Source: Calothrix sp. HK-06 (lineage in GTDB: Bacteria; Cyanobacteriota; Cyanobacteriia; Cyanobacteriales; Nostocaceae). Taken from it: DNA of 37,037 nucleotides. Shown here in pieces: positions 9,298-17,571 of this stretch. The stretch is taken from assembly GCF_001904745.1 (NCBI RefSeq), contig NZ_MRCD01000013.1:1-37037 (forward strand). The letters run 5' to 3'. Numbering within the stretch: position 1 is the stretch's first letter; each line of letters begins with the position of its first letter. The translations under genes were made by a program, and so were the position numbers. Under the pieces are notes generated by a model. The model was given only the letters and a program-made list of their open reading frames with translations. It made no database searches and was not told the DNA's origin.

Positions 9298-9599
9298 AGA
9301 CTAAGCCTTTTAGCGAATTACAAAAAAGAATGACTCCTGAGCAAAGAGCAAAGAGTGATGCTCGTGCAAAAGTAGTGTCACTTCACATTGCACTTATCGA
9401 ATTAAAGCAATCTTTAGGAATTGCACAAGAAGATTTAGAAAAAGAACTTGGTTTTGATTTGTCTGAAGTATCCGACCTAGAGAGTCTAGATAATCTTCAA
9501 ATTAAAACCCTCTATCGTTATATTAACGCTCTTGGTGGAAGCTTAAAAATAGTAGCCCACTTTCCTAACGAGGAAGTTGTATTAGCTCAATTTGAGTAA
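9294..9599 (+). CDS. XRE-family antitoxin (HigA-like)
   Basis: A 101-aa protein opening MKTKPFSELQKRMTPEQRAK, as in antitoxins that partner Gp49/HigB-type toxins. A helix-turn-helix follows (SLGIAQEDLEKELGFDLSEVSDLE), then the conserved C-terminal segment TLYRYINALGGSLKIVAHFP. It would bind and neutralise the toxin and repress its own operon. It overlaps the toxin remnant by 4 bp (ATGA). Since the toxin upstream is truncated, this is an orphan antitoxin unless it serves a homologue elsewhere. The start is fixed by the overlap. Confidence 0.85.
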   Translation: MKTKPFSELQKRMTPEQRAKSDARAKVVSLHIALIELKQSLGIAQEDLEKELGFDLSEVSDLESLDNLQIKTLYRYINALGGSLKIVAHFPNEEVVLAQFE

Positions 9600-9660
9600 A
9601 TTGTAAATTTTTACAAAATGCTAAATAATTCTACAAAGTAAGCTTTTTGAGGAGGTTAAA

Positions 9661-10277
9661 ATGACTTCCAGTAGTTATAAAACTATTAGTAGCGTTCTTA
9701 AAGAATATCAAGTTTCCTACGTAGAATCAAATTTTATGAGTGAAGCTGAGTTTAAAGTTTCTGATTATTTTCGTGATGACTTAGAAACAGTAATGCGGGA
9801 AGGAGTTGTTAATAACTCAGAGTATGCTATTTGCGAAAATCTAATATATCCAGTTTTAAAAGAAGTTTGGAAACGCTACAGTGCTAAGTTTACTTTATGA
9901 GCCATGAATTTCTTGATTATAACGAAAAGTTAACAGGTTATCCTGAATATATTCTTGCTAAAAGGTCATCTTTAGGGAAAGTTGTATTTGACAAGCCATA
10001 TTTTATACTTGTAGAAGCTAAACAGGATGATTTTGAAGGTGGTTGGGCACAATGTCTAGCTGAGATGATAGCTGCTCAAAGGCTAAATGAATTTAATATC
10101 ACTTTGTTTGGTATTGTTTCTAATGGTACTACTTGGGAGTTTGGGAAGTTGGAGGCTAATAGGTTTACTAGAAATATTACTCCTTGTACTATTTATGAGT
10201 TAGACAAGTTATTTGCTGCTGTTAATTATATTTTTCAACAGTCTGAATTACAACTCGGTAATTTGCTAGTTGCTTAG
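9661..10277 (+). pseudogene. PD-(D/E)XK nuclease-like gene with a one-base frameshift
   Basis: Two frames make one protein. The first (9661-9900, 79 aa) ends KFTL-stop; the second (9897-10277, 126 aa) begins MSHEFLDYNEKL. Related cyanobacterial proteins read through this point as KF-L-W-S-H. Restoring one G after TTATG at about 9898 would give exactly that, so a single-base deletion split the gene. The second part has GYPEYILAKRS and then FDKPYFILVEAKQDDFEGGW, where V-E-A-K fits the nuclease core; the usual leading Asp appears as Glu (PEY). AGGAGG 6-11 bp upstream fixes the start. It could be a real mutation or a sequencing error. Its last 60 bases recur at 11436, just before cas3'. Confidence 0.75.
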
Positions 10278-10309
10278 AGGTGGTTGATGAAGCATGATAT
10301 TGCATCTAC
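10218..10309. repeat. Direct repeat, left copy (92 bp, partner at 11436)
   Basis: About 95% identical (5 mismatches by eye) to 11436-11527. It covers the end of the PD-(D/E)XK gene, its TAG stop, the short gap, and an ATGAAGCATGATATTG that duplicates the first codons of cas3'. The false cas3' start here runs into a stop within ~17 codons. Confidence 0.9.
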
Positions 10310-10386
10310 AATGAATTTGGAGTTATTTTTGACAATTTAAATTGTGAGACCGAATATACCCGATCTCTACATATACCACTACATAA

Positions 10387-11313
10387 TTAACTATCAAGTT
10401 GGTTCAACCAATTTACTAGGTCTTCTGGGGTTGTAAAGTCTAATAAAGCCTCAGCTAAATCTTCTAACTGGGTAACTGTAAGATTACGAATGCGTTCTTC
10501 TACATCAGGCACGATTAAACCAATTTTGCGGTTAAGCAGACGCATGACAAGTTCTAACTTTCCTTCTTGTTTACCTTCCTCTCTACCTTCCTCTCTACCT
10601 TGTAACTGCCAACTGGTAATGATTTCCATAACTGCCTCCTGTTTAACTGGTTCTAGTTTAACTATTTCTGACTGGAAAATTTGTTCTTCTGCTTGGTTTA
10701 GCTTGAGGTAAGTATCTACAAACCCTGAAACCATTTTCGTTCGCGCTTTGTCAAGACGTAAAGTTGCCAACAAGCGTAAACACTCAAACTTGACTTTTGG
10801 ACGGTCTTTGGGGGCTATATTCATTTTAGCCATTAATGCAGCAGCTACAGGATTTTGTTTCTGTAAAAAGTTGCGCCAGTTCAATTGATTGAGTTGAACT
10901 ACTTCAAAATTAAATATATTAACTGTTTTATCAGGAAAATCAACACGATATATGTTTGATTGGGGTGTGCGTGGATTGTCGTAAGATAAAACGGCGATTG
11001 AATACACGGGTAATGCGTGTTTTTGAGATAATAGAGCAAAATAATAGTACATTCTTCGCTCAAATTTATTTTGTTTATATGATTGATTTTCAATGTGAAT
11101 CAAGAAATATCCATCTTTGTTAGAAAAGCGCGCTTTTACCAATATATCGGTTACATATTCGTTCCCTTCGGTAACATCAGTAAATATTTCTTTATCCAAA
11201 AATTCTATTGATGATATGTCTGTATAAGCTAGCAGTTGCGGAAAAAATAGTTCAAGAAACTCAATAAAAAATGTTGTAATTATTTCTTTGAAAAGTCTAT
11301 CGTGGTCAATCAT
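10387..11313 (-). CDS. Rpn/YhgA-like PD-(D/E)XK protein with DUF4351
   Basis: A 308-aa protein of the recombination-promoting nuclease / transposase_31-like group that is abundant in cyanobacteria. The N-terminal nuclease fold includes EYVTDILVKARF with Asp56, then FLIHIENQSYK with E75-x-Q77, a plausible metal site. The middle segment is helical. It is followed by a charged Glu/Gly/Lys/Arg stretch (QGREEGREEGKQEGK, near 238-252) and a C-terminal DUF4351 (LLNRKIGLIVPDVEERIRNL onward). The gene runs against its neighbours and lies wholly between the two 92-bp direct repeats, so it seems to have arrived as a ~1.1-kb insertion between the PD-(D/E)XK gene and cas3'. A truncated paralogue is at 13690-14097. 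Confidence 0.85.
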   Translation of the reverse strand: MIDHDRLFKEIITTFFIEFLELFFPQLLAYTDISSIEFLDKEIFTDVTEGNEYVTDILVKARFSNKDGYFLIHIENQSYKQNKFERRMYYYFALLSQKHALPVYSIAVLSYDNPRTPQSNIYRVDFPDKTVNIFNFEVVQLNQLNWRNFLQKQNPVAAALMAKMNIAPKDRPKVKFECLRLLATLRLDKARTKMVSGFVDTYLKLNQAEEQIFQSEIVKLEPVKQEAVMEIITSWQLQGREEGREEGKQEGKLELVMRLLNRKIGLIVPDVEERIRNLTVTQLEDLAEALLDFTTPEDLVNWLNQLDS

Positions 11314-11435
11314 ACTGACATTAGTAAATCAATAATATGATTTTATCAAGATTAGGTATATAATTGAAAAAACGAAATTATAAATATTCGTCAAAATGGC
11401 TAAAAACTAGATTTATTTTAGAAAATGTGAAAGTC

Positions 11436-11527
11436 GCTGTTAATTATATTTTTCAACAGTCTGAATTACAAATCGATAATTTGTTAGTTGCTTAGAGGTG
11501 GTTAATGAAGCATGATATTGTATCTAC
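11436..11527. repeat. Direct repeat, right copy (92 bp, partner at 10218)
   Basis: Starts GCTGTTAATTATATTT and runs through TAGAGGTGGTTAATGAAG into the first eight codons of cas3'. This copy carries the working cas3' start and a tail of the nuclease gene without its body, so the undisturbed order was probably nuclease then cas3', 9 bp apart. Confidence 0.9.
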
Positions 11528-12484
11528 TGTTATAAACATTCCCCATTATTTCCAAACTCTTACTAGTTTTACCCCGCGCGCTTTCCAAACGCAAGCTATT
11601 ACTCGTATTCTCAACCAACAAAATACTCTACTTCGGGCGCCTACTGGTTCAGGAAAAACAGAAACTGCAATAGCACCCTTTCTGTTTGCTAAAACCTTTA
11701 ATCTTGATTTTCCTAATAAATTAATTTACGTTGTTCCTTTGCGAACGCTTGCGAATAGCTTGCGTCAGCGTACAGAGGATTTAGTTATGCGTTGGTTAGA
11801 GGTTCATAAACTACCTCATAAAGTTGTAGTGACTTTACAAACTGGGGAAAACCCTGAAGACCCTCGCTTTGAAGGTGATATTATTTTTTGCACTATTGAC
11901 CAGATGTTAAGCAGCTTTTTAAATATACCTTATTCGGTTGGCCGTGGTTCTGCTAATATCAATGCTGGCGCCGTCTTTGCGTCTTACCTGGTGTTCGATG
12001 AGTTACACCTTCTTGACCCAGAGCTATCTTTTACAACTGTTTTGAAAGTGTTACAGCAGGTTAAAGGTATTTCTCCGTTTTTGTTGATGACGGCTACTTT
12101 AACTGATGAACTTGCAGGGCAGATTAAAAATATTATCGATGAGTAATTTGATCCCCAATGGAAATAATTCAAATACAAAATGCTGATTTACAACTAATTG
12201 AAGTGAACCGTTGTCGAACATTCCGCGCGCTTCTTCAACCTCTAACAGCACAAATTATTTGGGATGACATCCGCGCGCATCAACGCAAGCGAGTGATAGT
12301 TATTTGTAATACTGTCTCTCAGTCACAGGCATTATATAAAGATTTAGAAGCACTCGACTTTGACTTTGAACTAAATATTACCCTGCTTCACTCAAGATTT
12401 TTACCTGAGCATCGTGCGGCAAAAGAGTCTGATTTAAAAGAAAAATTTGCTCAAAACTGGAAATTACATGATACAGGCGCCTGA
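11505..12484 (+). pseudogene. cas3: cas3' helicase, interrupted and 3'-truncated at a CRISPR array
   Basis: A superfamily 2 helicase of type I CRISPR without an HD nuclease domain. Part one (11505-12146, 213 aa) has Walker A APTGSGKT (45-52), DELH (165-168) and TATLT (196-200). It ends at TAA 12144-12146. Reading on gives FDPQWK, and then the frame must shift at about 12160 to reach EIIQIQNADLQLIEVNRCR (12161-), as if one G was lost from TGGGAA. Part two covers the first half of the second RecA domain (RKRVIVICNTVSQSQALY). It stops at KLHDTGA, 10 bp before the first repeat; the rest of the domain is missing. Three separate lesions make a working Cas3 unlikely. The original neighbour was probably the cas8-cas7-cas5-cas6 operon. 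Confidence 0.88.
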
Positions 12485-12494
12485 AAGACCAGGA

Positions 12495-13040
12495 CTTGAA
12501 ACCTTACGAATCCCGTCTTCGGGACTGAAACATAACTTGATCTCCCTTGCCAATGCCGAGGCAGTGGACTTGAAACCTTACGAATCCCGTCTTCGGGACT
12601 GAAACTTTTTGACCGGGAGTTAATTGATTTGGGTCTAAATCCTTGAAACCTTACGAATCCCGTCTTCGGGACTGAAACATGAAGCTGCTATTTATTTCCC
12701 TAGCAGAGGCAGTCTTGAAACCTTACGAATCCCGTCTTCGGGACTGAAACATAATATCTATTTCTCTTTCCAACTCATGCTTAACTCTTGAAACCTTACG
12801 AATCCCGTCTTCGGGACTGAAACAAGTATCGAGACGCAACTGAACTTCGGAACTAGAAATTGAAACCTTACGAATCCCGTCTTCGGGACTGAAACGACCC
12901 AACTAGCGCTAGTAAAGGAATAGTGAAAATACTTGAAACCTTACGAATCCCGTCTTCGGGACTGAAACTAAAACTAAGCTATTTGCTCAATTAGAAGCGG
13001 AATCTTGAAACCTTACGAATCCCGTCTTCGGGACTGAAAC
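12495..13040 (+). CRISPR. CRISPR array 1: 8 repeats, 7 spacers
   Basis: 37-bp repeats at 12495, 12569, 12642, 12714, 12787, 12859, 12932 and 13004. Each starts CTTGAAACCTTACGAATC and ends CCCGTCTTCGGGACTGAAAC; the copy at 12859 starts with A. Spacers are 35-37 bp and all different. TCCCG-TCTT-CGGGA forms a 5-bp hairpin, and the last eight bases ACTGAAAC fit a crRNA 5' tag, so transcription is to the right. The upstream side, where a leader should be, is the broken cas3' gene, so the array looks leaderless. No decay is seen at the distal repeat. The repeat is near-identical to array 2, and either Cas6 could process it. Confidence 0.97.
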
Positions 13041-13383
13041 TTTCCACAAGAATATCCTTTATATGATGCAATTTTTGAGGATATTATACTAAAAACGGCT
13101 TAAAACTATACTTTTCAAGCAAACGTAAATATTTAGGATGCTTCTACCTGGGCATGACAAAGTTCACTTTTTACCCGTTTGCAGTATAGCGCCGCAACGT
13201 ATTATATTCGGGAGATTTGTTATCGGATTCAGTTAGCAATCACGATAGTAGAAGAAGATGATGGTACTGACCATGAACAGAGTTAGGCGCCAATTTATTG
13301 TTTTGCTTTCTATGGGTAATCAATAGCAAGTACTTTGACTATCGTTTTAGTATAAACTAACCTGAAAAATTATTCTATAGCAT
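13041..13383. other. Gap after array 1, no gene recognised
   Basis: About 340 bp, AT-rich. One short frame (about 13190-13287) ends in Glu/Asp-rich codons, but I cannot assign it. No leader, promoter or hairpin stands out. Confidence 0.5.
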
Positions 13384-13597
13384 ATGGCAATATTATTGTA
13401 TGGTTTAAGTCGCTGCCCACTTTGTGATGGCGTTATAAATGAAGGTGATGAATTAGTGGCGACAACCCATTTTATTGGCGATTGGTCAGGTCTATAACGA
13501 AGTAATGAAATGTTATAGAGCGGAAGATTGGGAAGTTGGAACTTATTTATATATGATGCCTGATGGTAGTATTGAACAACGAAAACGCGCGATTTAA
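13384..13597 (+). pseudogene. Small zinc-ribbon-type gene remnant
   Basis: A 37-aa frame (13384-13497) reads MAILLYGLSRCPLCDGVI and continues to ATTHFIGDW before TAA, showing one C-x2-C knuckle. A second short frame (13505-13597) ends MPDGSIEQRKRAI. Together they look like pieces of a small cysteine-motif protein broken by mutation, but I do not recognise a complete family. It could be spurious. Confidence 0.35.
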
Positions 13598-13659
13598 AAT
13601 TCTGAATTGTTTATAAAAATATAAATTGTGAGATGCGATGTATTAAGACGCGATATATT

Positions 13660-13681
13660 GAGACGCGATGTATCGCGTCTC
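13660..13681. repeat. Palindrome GAGACGCGAT-GT-ATCGCGTCTC
   Basis: A perfect 10-bp inverted repeat with a 2-bp centre, just past the stop of the truncated DUF4351 gene and in the same family as 8336-8363. A decayed relative (AAATTGTGAGACCGAAT) lies just past the intact DUF4351 gene at about 10333-10375, so the repeat seems to travel with, or mark, that gene's 3' end. Confidence 0.75.
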
Positions 13682-13689
13682 TACATTAA

Positions 13690-14097
13690 TCAACTATGAA
13701 GGTTGTTCAACCAATTTGCTAAATCCTTTGGGGTTGTAAAATCTAATAAAGCTTCAGCTAAATCTTCTAACTGGGTAACTGTAAGAGTGCGAATGCGTTC
13801 TTCTACATCAGGCGCCATCAAACCAATTTTGCGGTTAAGCAGACGCAGGACTAGTTCTAACTTTCCTTCTACTCTACCTTGTAACTGCCAACTGGTAACG
13901 ATTTCCATAACTGCCTCCTGTTTAACTGGTTCTAATTTAGCAATTTCTGATTGAAAAATTTGTTCTTCTGCTTGGTTTAGCTTGAGGTAAGTATCTACAA
14001 ACCCTGAAATCATTTTTGTTCGTGCTTTGTCGAGACGCAAAGTTGACAACAAGCGCAAACACTCAAACTTGACTTTTGGGCGGTCTTTGCGCGCTAT
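13690..14097 (-). pseudogene. Truncated Rpn/DUF4351 paralogue, C-terminal part only
   Basis: The last ~120 residues closely match the C-terminal part of the protein at 10387-11313: LRLDKARTKM-SGFVDTYLK, EEQIFQSEIAKLEPVKQEAV and the DUF4351 tail. Similarity goes on in frame past the first ATG (14058) through RKDRPKVKFE and stops at about 14097, next to GCGCGC. The N-terminal nuclease fold is missing. The Glu/Gly/Lys-rich linker is shorter here (QGRVEGKLE). It is a decayed duplicate, not an independent small gene. Confidence 0.85.
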
Positions 14098-14133
14098 AAC
14101 CCTTATAATTTTCCCAGTTTTAAGCTTGAAGAC

Positions 14134-14331
14134 TTGTTTCTTTTTCTTGGTTTGACCATGAAGCAGGTCGCGAACGAGCTTAGAAAAATCAACAATGCGG
14201 CGCCAGGTTATTATCTAGCTGATATTGTTGAAAGAAAGTACTATTATTGCGGTACTGAATGGGAAGATGTCAAACGCACATTACGAGAAGAATTAGGCAT
14301 TGGGCGCCTTGACCCCTCGTCGGTGGAATGA
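14134..14331 (+). CDS. Small conserved-type hypothetical protein
   Basis: Up to 65 aa. I favour the internal ATG at 14158 (MKQVANELRKINNAAPGYYL), since the eight residues before it (MFLFLGLT) look like untranslated sequence. The body YYLADIVERKYYYCGTEWED, then LREELGIGRLDP, resembles small cyanobacterial proteins of unknown role. No function is proposed. It stands alone between the DUF4351 remnant and a palindromic element. Confidence 0.45.
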   Translation: MFLFLGLTMKQVANELRKINNAAPGYYLADIVERKYYYCGTEWEDVKRTLREELGIGRLDPSSVE

Positions 14332-14393
14332 GTTCTTACTCTCAATAAATTCGGCTTTCTCGCTCTTAGCAAGGAATCTTAAATAATATATAG

Positions 14394-14475
14394 TTTAATC
14401 CCCCTAAATCCCCCTTATTAAGGGGGACTTTGAGTCTTATTCCCCCCGAACTTCGGGGGGTTAGGGGGGATCAAA
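14394..14475. repeat. MITE-like palindromic element
   Basis: Ends in near-matching inverted termini (TTTAATCCCCCTAA at left; TTAGGGGGGATCAAA at right). It contains two inner hairpins, CCCCCTTATTAAGGGGG and CCCCCCGAACTTCGGGGGG. A related element lies at 23376-23497. It is non-coding. Confidence 0.7.
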
Positions 14476-14557
14476 TCACTTCAAGCTTAGGAATAGGGGT
14501 CTTCCAGGTGGGGTGTATTATATTCAAAAGTAAATAAAGGAACGGCGCCGAGCCAAA

Positions 14558-16369
14558 ATGTTACGATTATTGATTCCAAAGAGCTACGGTAACTATGCTG
14601 ACACGTTTTTCACCTTGGGTTTAGCACGTCTTATTGAATACACTCTTAAGGAGACTAATCAAAAAAGTCAAATTCAACTTATTGATGAGGGGACGCGCTA
14701 TTGTATCCAGTTTAAGAACCCTGTAAACCTAGAACCTATAGCCAAAATTAAATATACCTCTGCTTTTCCACCTGTAAAAGGAAGAGCAACAGATATTAGT
14801 AAGATACCAGAGGAGGTGAATATTTTTAACACTGTTGAACATAGTGAAGCTCGCAAGGTTTACCGCGAGTTTATGTTTCAACAACGGGGTAAAGCTGAAC
14901 GAACCGAAGAATCACCAAAACCTCCAGACCCTAGAACTCAGAATGGCGCCATCTTAACTTCGATGCGTCACGACCGTAATCATAATGATTTATGGTCGGT
15001 TGGTTGGCAACTTAGAGATTATTTCGGCGCCTTAATTATTGCGTTATTGCAAGGTTTTAGCCAGGAGAATGCGACAACAGAACTCGTTGCAGAGTTATTT
15101 AAAACTGCGACTGGGTGTAAGTTACCTGATGCAAGTGCAGTTAAGGTTTATTTACCTACTTCTGTACAGGGAGTAAACAGAGTTAAAGCAGATAGTAATA
15201 AAGTTGATTCACAAAAAACAGATTGGTTGAGTTTATGGTTAATTGCCAATGGGTTATTTAACTTTGGTGTTGCGGAACGGGTGAAAGTTGCTGAACGTGT
15301 TTATGACTGGCGCCTCGTTGCGTTACAGCCTCATGATATATCTCTGAGTAAATATGAGGATGTTTTAAAGAAACTATTAATACATTCACCTGGAGGAGGA
15401 CATGGCGCCGCGCGGTTTGATGCTGAGTTAGTATTGCGGTTTTGTCAGGAATTACTTAATCATCATCGTGCAGCAACAGATAATGATTTTGACGACTGGG
15501 ATAAACCAGTGAATTACTTTGTGAGTAACTTAGCCGGAACTCATTTTGGTTCTAAGGGTCAAGTATATGGAGTCAAAGAAGTCTTTAGTTTAGGACTTCC
15601 CGCTTGGATATGTCCTTCTAACTACGATGAATTACTTGATTACCAAACTTTATTAAACGAACATCTAACCGTAGTCCGCGCGCTTTCTGTTGATGAAGGT
15701 CATGGCGAATTAATTGCTGCATATCGAGACTTTATCACTGGCAATGATTTATACCAGTTCTTCCGCTTCCAAGTTAGCTATGCCGATTATATTACTAAGA
15801 AATTGGCAGGCGCCGATAGTAGAGTGGCACTTTTTTCTAAACAGGGTATCGACCTCATGATAAAAAATTTAAATAATAAGTATCGTCAAGATGACCGAGA
15901 TTGGTCTTTAACAGAAATTACGCAAGACCCAGGATTTTTGAATATTGCAAAAGCAATTAATAGCGCAACTGTTTACGCTGGTACTATTCGTGATAAAGAG
16001 AATCAAAGTAAAGATACTGGTTGGGAAAGAATTTATGGTTTGGCACAGCGTTTAAGCAGTCAATCTGGTTCTAAGAAGGATTTTATTATTGAAATTATGT
16101 CTTTTCTCGCTAGTTATGAGAATGAGAATCTACGCATTGACGATGATTTACGTACACAGAAAAAGTATCGTCGCATTTGGACAACTAAAGATGATTTGGA
16201 TAGGTTAATTAATTTGGTTGATAAGCATGGGTCTAGTTTAGTAGCTAATCTTTTAATTGCTTATGGATATGCGAAGGGTTGGGGTAAACCAAAGGATGGT
16301 AATACAGGAAATAAAGAATCTGGAGAAACAGAAGAAGGTATAGATATGGAAATTTTGCAATATTATTAG
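14558..16369 (+). CDS. cas8: Cas8-family large subunit of type I Cascade (tentative subtype)
   Basis: A 603-aa protein opening MLRLLIPKSYGNYADTFFTL, in the position of the large subunit, upstream of cas7, cas5 and cas6. Cas8 proteins recognise the PAM and hold the target R-loop; their sequences diverge too much for firm assignment by eye. It is not Cas10d/Csc3, since I see no palm or zinc-finger motif, so the operon is not type I-D. A gene set of cas8 with a DevR-type cas7 and a separate cas3' points to an I-A/I-B-like (MYXAN-like) group. No internal stop or frameshift is seen. The C-terminal ~25 residues are Glu/Gly-rich and probably disordered. Confidence 0.7.
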   Translation: MLRLLIPKSYGNYADTFFTLGLARLIEYTLKETNQKSQIQLIDEGTRYCIQFKNPVNLEPIAKIKYTSAFPPVKGRATDISKIPEEVNIFNTVEHSEARKVYREFMFQQRGKAERTEESPKPPDPRTQNGAILTSMRHDRNHNDLWSVGWQLRDYFGALIIALLQGFSQENATTELVAELFKTATGCKLPDASAVKVYLPTSVQGVNRVKADSNKVDSQKTDWLSLWLIANGLFNFGVAERVKVAERVYDWRLVALQPHDISLSKYEDVLKKLLIHSPGGGHGAARFDAELVLRFCQELLNHHRAATDNDFDDWDKPVNYFVSNLAGTHFGSKGQVYGVKEVFSLGLPAWICPSNYDELLDYQTLLNEHLTVVRALSVDEGHGELIAAYRDFITGNDLYQFFRFQVSYADYITKKLAGADSRVALFSKQGIDLMIKNLNNKYRQDDRDWSLTEITQDPGFLNIAKAINSATVYAGTIRDKENQSKDTGWERIYGLAQRLSSQSGSKKDFIIEIMSFLASYENENLRIDDDLRTQKKYRRIWTTKDDLDRLINLVDKHGSSLVANLLIAYGYAKGWGKPKDGNTGNKESGETEEGIDMEILQYY

Positions 16370-16394
16370 GAATTTTCAAAAATTAAATGACCTA

Positions 16395-16476
16395 TCTTGT
16401 GGCTATCTTATGGAATAGGCATCCTACCTGTTCATCTAATATTCAGGGGGCGGGCAAGGATGCCCGCTCCACAAGA
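16395..16476. repeat. Imperfect inverted repeat with GCGGGCAAGGATGCCCGC hairpin
   Basis: TCTTGTGG at left and CCACAAGA at right bound an element in the cas8-cas7 gap. Open reading continues through it into cas7, but the peptide (for example CSSNIQGAGKDARS) is repeat-derived. This is why the cas7 start is placed at 16516. Confidence 0.7.
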
Positions 16477-16515
16477 CTTACCCAAAAAATCTACATTTTA
16501 ACTCAGATAATAATC

Positions 16516-17460
16516 ATGAAAAACACAAATTTTCTTGCTTACTCAATTTCCATCAGTGGCTTACTATCTTGGCAACTTCACGCTTTGAATAATGAAGGTA
16601 ACGAGGGAAACCAATCTTTGACTCGTCGCTTTTATATTATTCAAAAAGGGATGAACGAGCCAGAATATGTAAATGGTGTTTCTGGTGATATGCTCAAACA
16701 TATCCAAGCTGAACATTTACATAGAGTTGCAATTGAAGAAGGATTGAGTTTATCTGAAGGTGGTAGACTATTTAATCCTGATAGAATTGGCTATGATATT
16801 GAGAAAAATTTACCCATATTTACTGACAAAGATACTGATTTAGGCGCCAAAACTAATAAAGTCCTGCAACGCTGCACTATCAGTGATTTGGAAGGGTTCA
16901 TGGTGACGGTGAAAGGAGGGCAAACACTCAAGCGCGAATCTGCTATTGAGTTCGGCACCATTGTTGGTTTACCTACCCTTGTAAAAACCCAGAGTTATTT
17001 TCATGCTAAATACGGTGTTGAAAATCCGACTCCTTATAATGTGCAGGTAAGTTCGGGTTTATACGCTACTGTTTTGAATATTGAAGCTTTCCGTATTGGC
17101 TACAACCCGCACAATTTCAGCTATAGCATTGATACAGCAGAACGTAAAAGACGTTTAGATGCTTTACTAAAGAGTGTACTTTATACATATATGCAACCTA
17201 ACGGCGCCAAGCGTAATACAAATTTACCTCACCCTGATTACTTTGAAGGAGTAATTACAGTCAGCACTCGTCGCTGTCCGGCGCCTATGCTTAGTTCTTT
17301 AGAAACAGACTATCATCGTCAAATTCACAGCTTGGCTGGTACCTTAAATAATCTTAACGGCGCCGATACAATTCGCTGCTTTGATTTTGAATCAATGGCG
17401 CAATTTGCCGAACAAATCCAAACAATTATTGCACAAGCACAGCCTTGGGACGATAATTAG
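16516..17460 (+). CDS. cas7: Cas7 (DevR/Cst2-type) backbone of type I Cascade
   Basis: About 314 aa from ATG 16516 (MKNTNFLAYSISISGLLSWQ). The frame is open upstream to 16387, but that part is a dispersed repeat, so the internal ATG is preferred. The N-terminal RRM strand is followed by NNEGNEGNQSLTRRF, and VSGDMLKHIQAEHLHRVA is the signature of the DevR/Cst2 group (TIGR01875). Several copies would form the crRNA-binding backbone. A glycine-rich segment and ISTRRCPAPMLSSLETDYHR-type sequence lie in the C-terminal half. It is intact and in series with cas8, cas5 and cas6. Confidence 0.88.
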   Translation: MKNTNFLAYSISISGLLSWQLHALNNEGNEGNQSLTRRFYIIQKGMNEPEYVNGVSGDMLKHIQAEHLHRVAIEEGLSLSEGGRLFNPDRIGYDIEKNLPIFTDKDTDLGAKTNKVLQRCTISDLEGFMVTVKGGQTLKRESAIEFGTIVGLPTLVKTQSYFHAKYGVENPTPYNVQVSSGLYATVLNIEAFRIGYNPHNFSYSIDTAERKRRLDALLKSVLYTYMQPNGAKRNTNLPHPDYFEGVITVSTRRCPAPMLSSLETDYHRQIHSLAGTLNNLNGADTIRCFDFESMAQFAEQIQTIIAQAQPWDDN

Positions 17461-17534
17461 CAACGGATGACAAACGGATGTAACAGATGAGTTATTTTTC
17501 CAAAAATTATCCGTTACATCCGCTATATCCGTTG
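17461..17534. repeat. Imperfect inverted repeat between cas7 and cas5
   Basis: CAACGGATGACAAACGG...TGTAAC at left pairs with GTTACATCCGCTATATCCGT...TG at right around a ~28-nt loop, starting directly after the cas7 stop. It is probably a small palindromic element; it has no T-tract, so a terminator role is doubtful. Confidence 0.6.
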
Positions 17535-17571
17535 CAAGATGACCCACTACAATTATGTTTAACCAGAAACA

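Noticed and set aside
10286-10340. A second cas3' start after the left direct repeat
   Set aside because: The duplicated ATG opens only ~17 codons before a stop; it is a by-product of the duplication.
14558-16369. Type I-D large subunit (Cas10d/Csc3)
   Set aside because: It is too short and lacks palm, HD and zinc-finger motifs; the neighbouring Cas7 is DevR-type, not Csc2.
16387-16515. Extended N-terminus of Cas7
   Set aside because: The stretch is a dispersed inverted repeat read by chance in frame; the family start is at MKNTNFLAYS.
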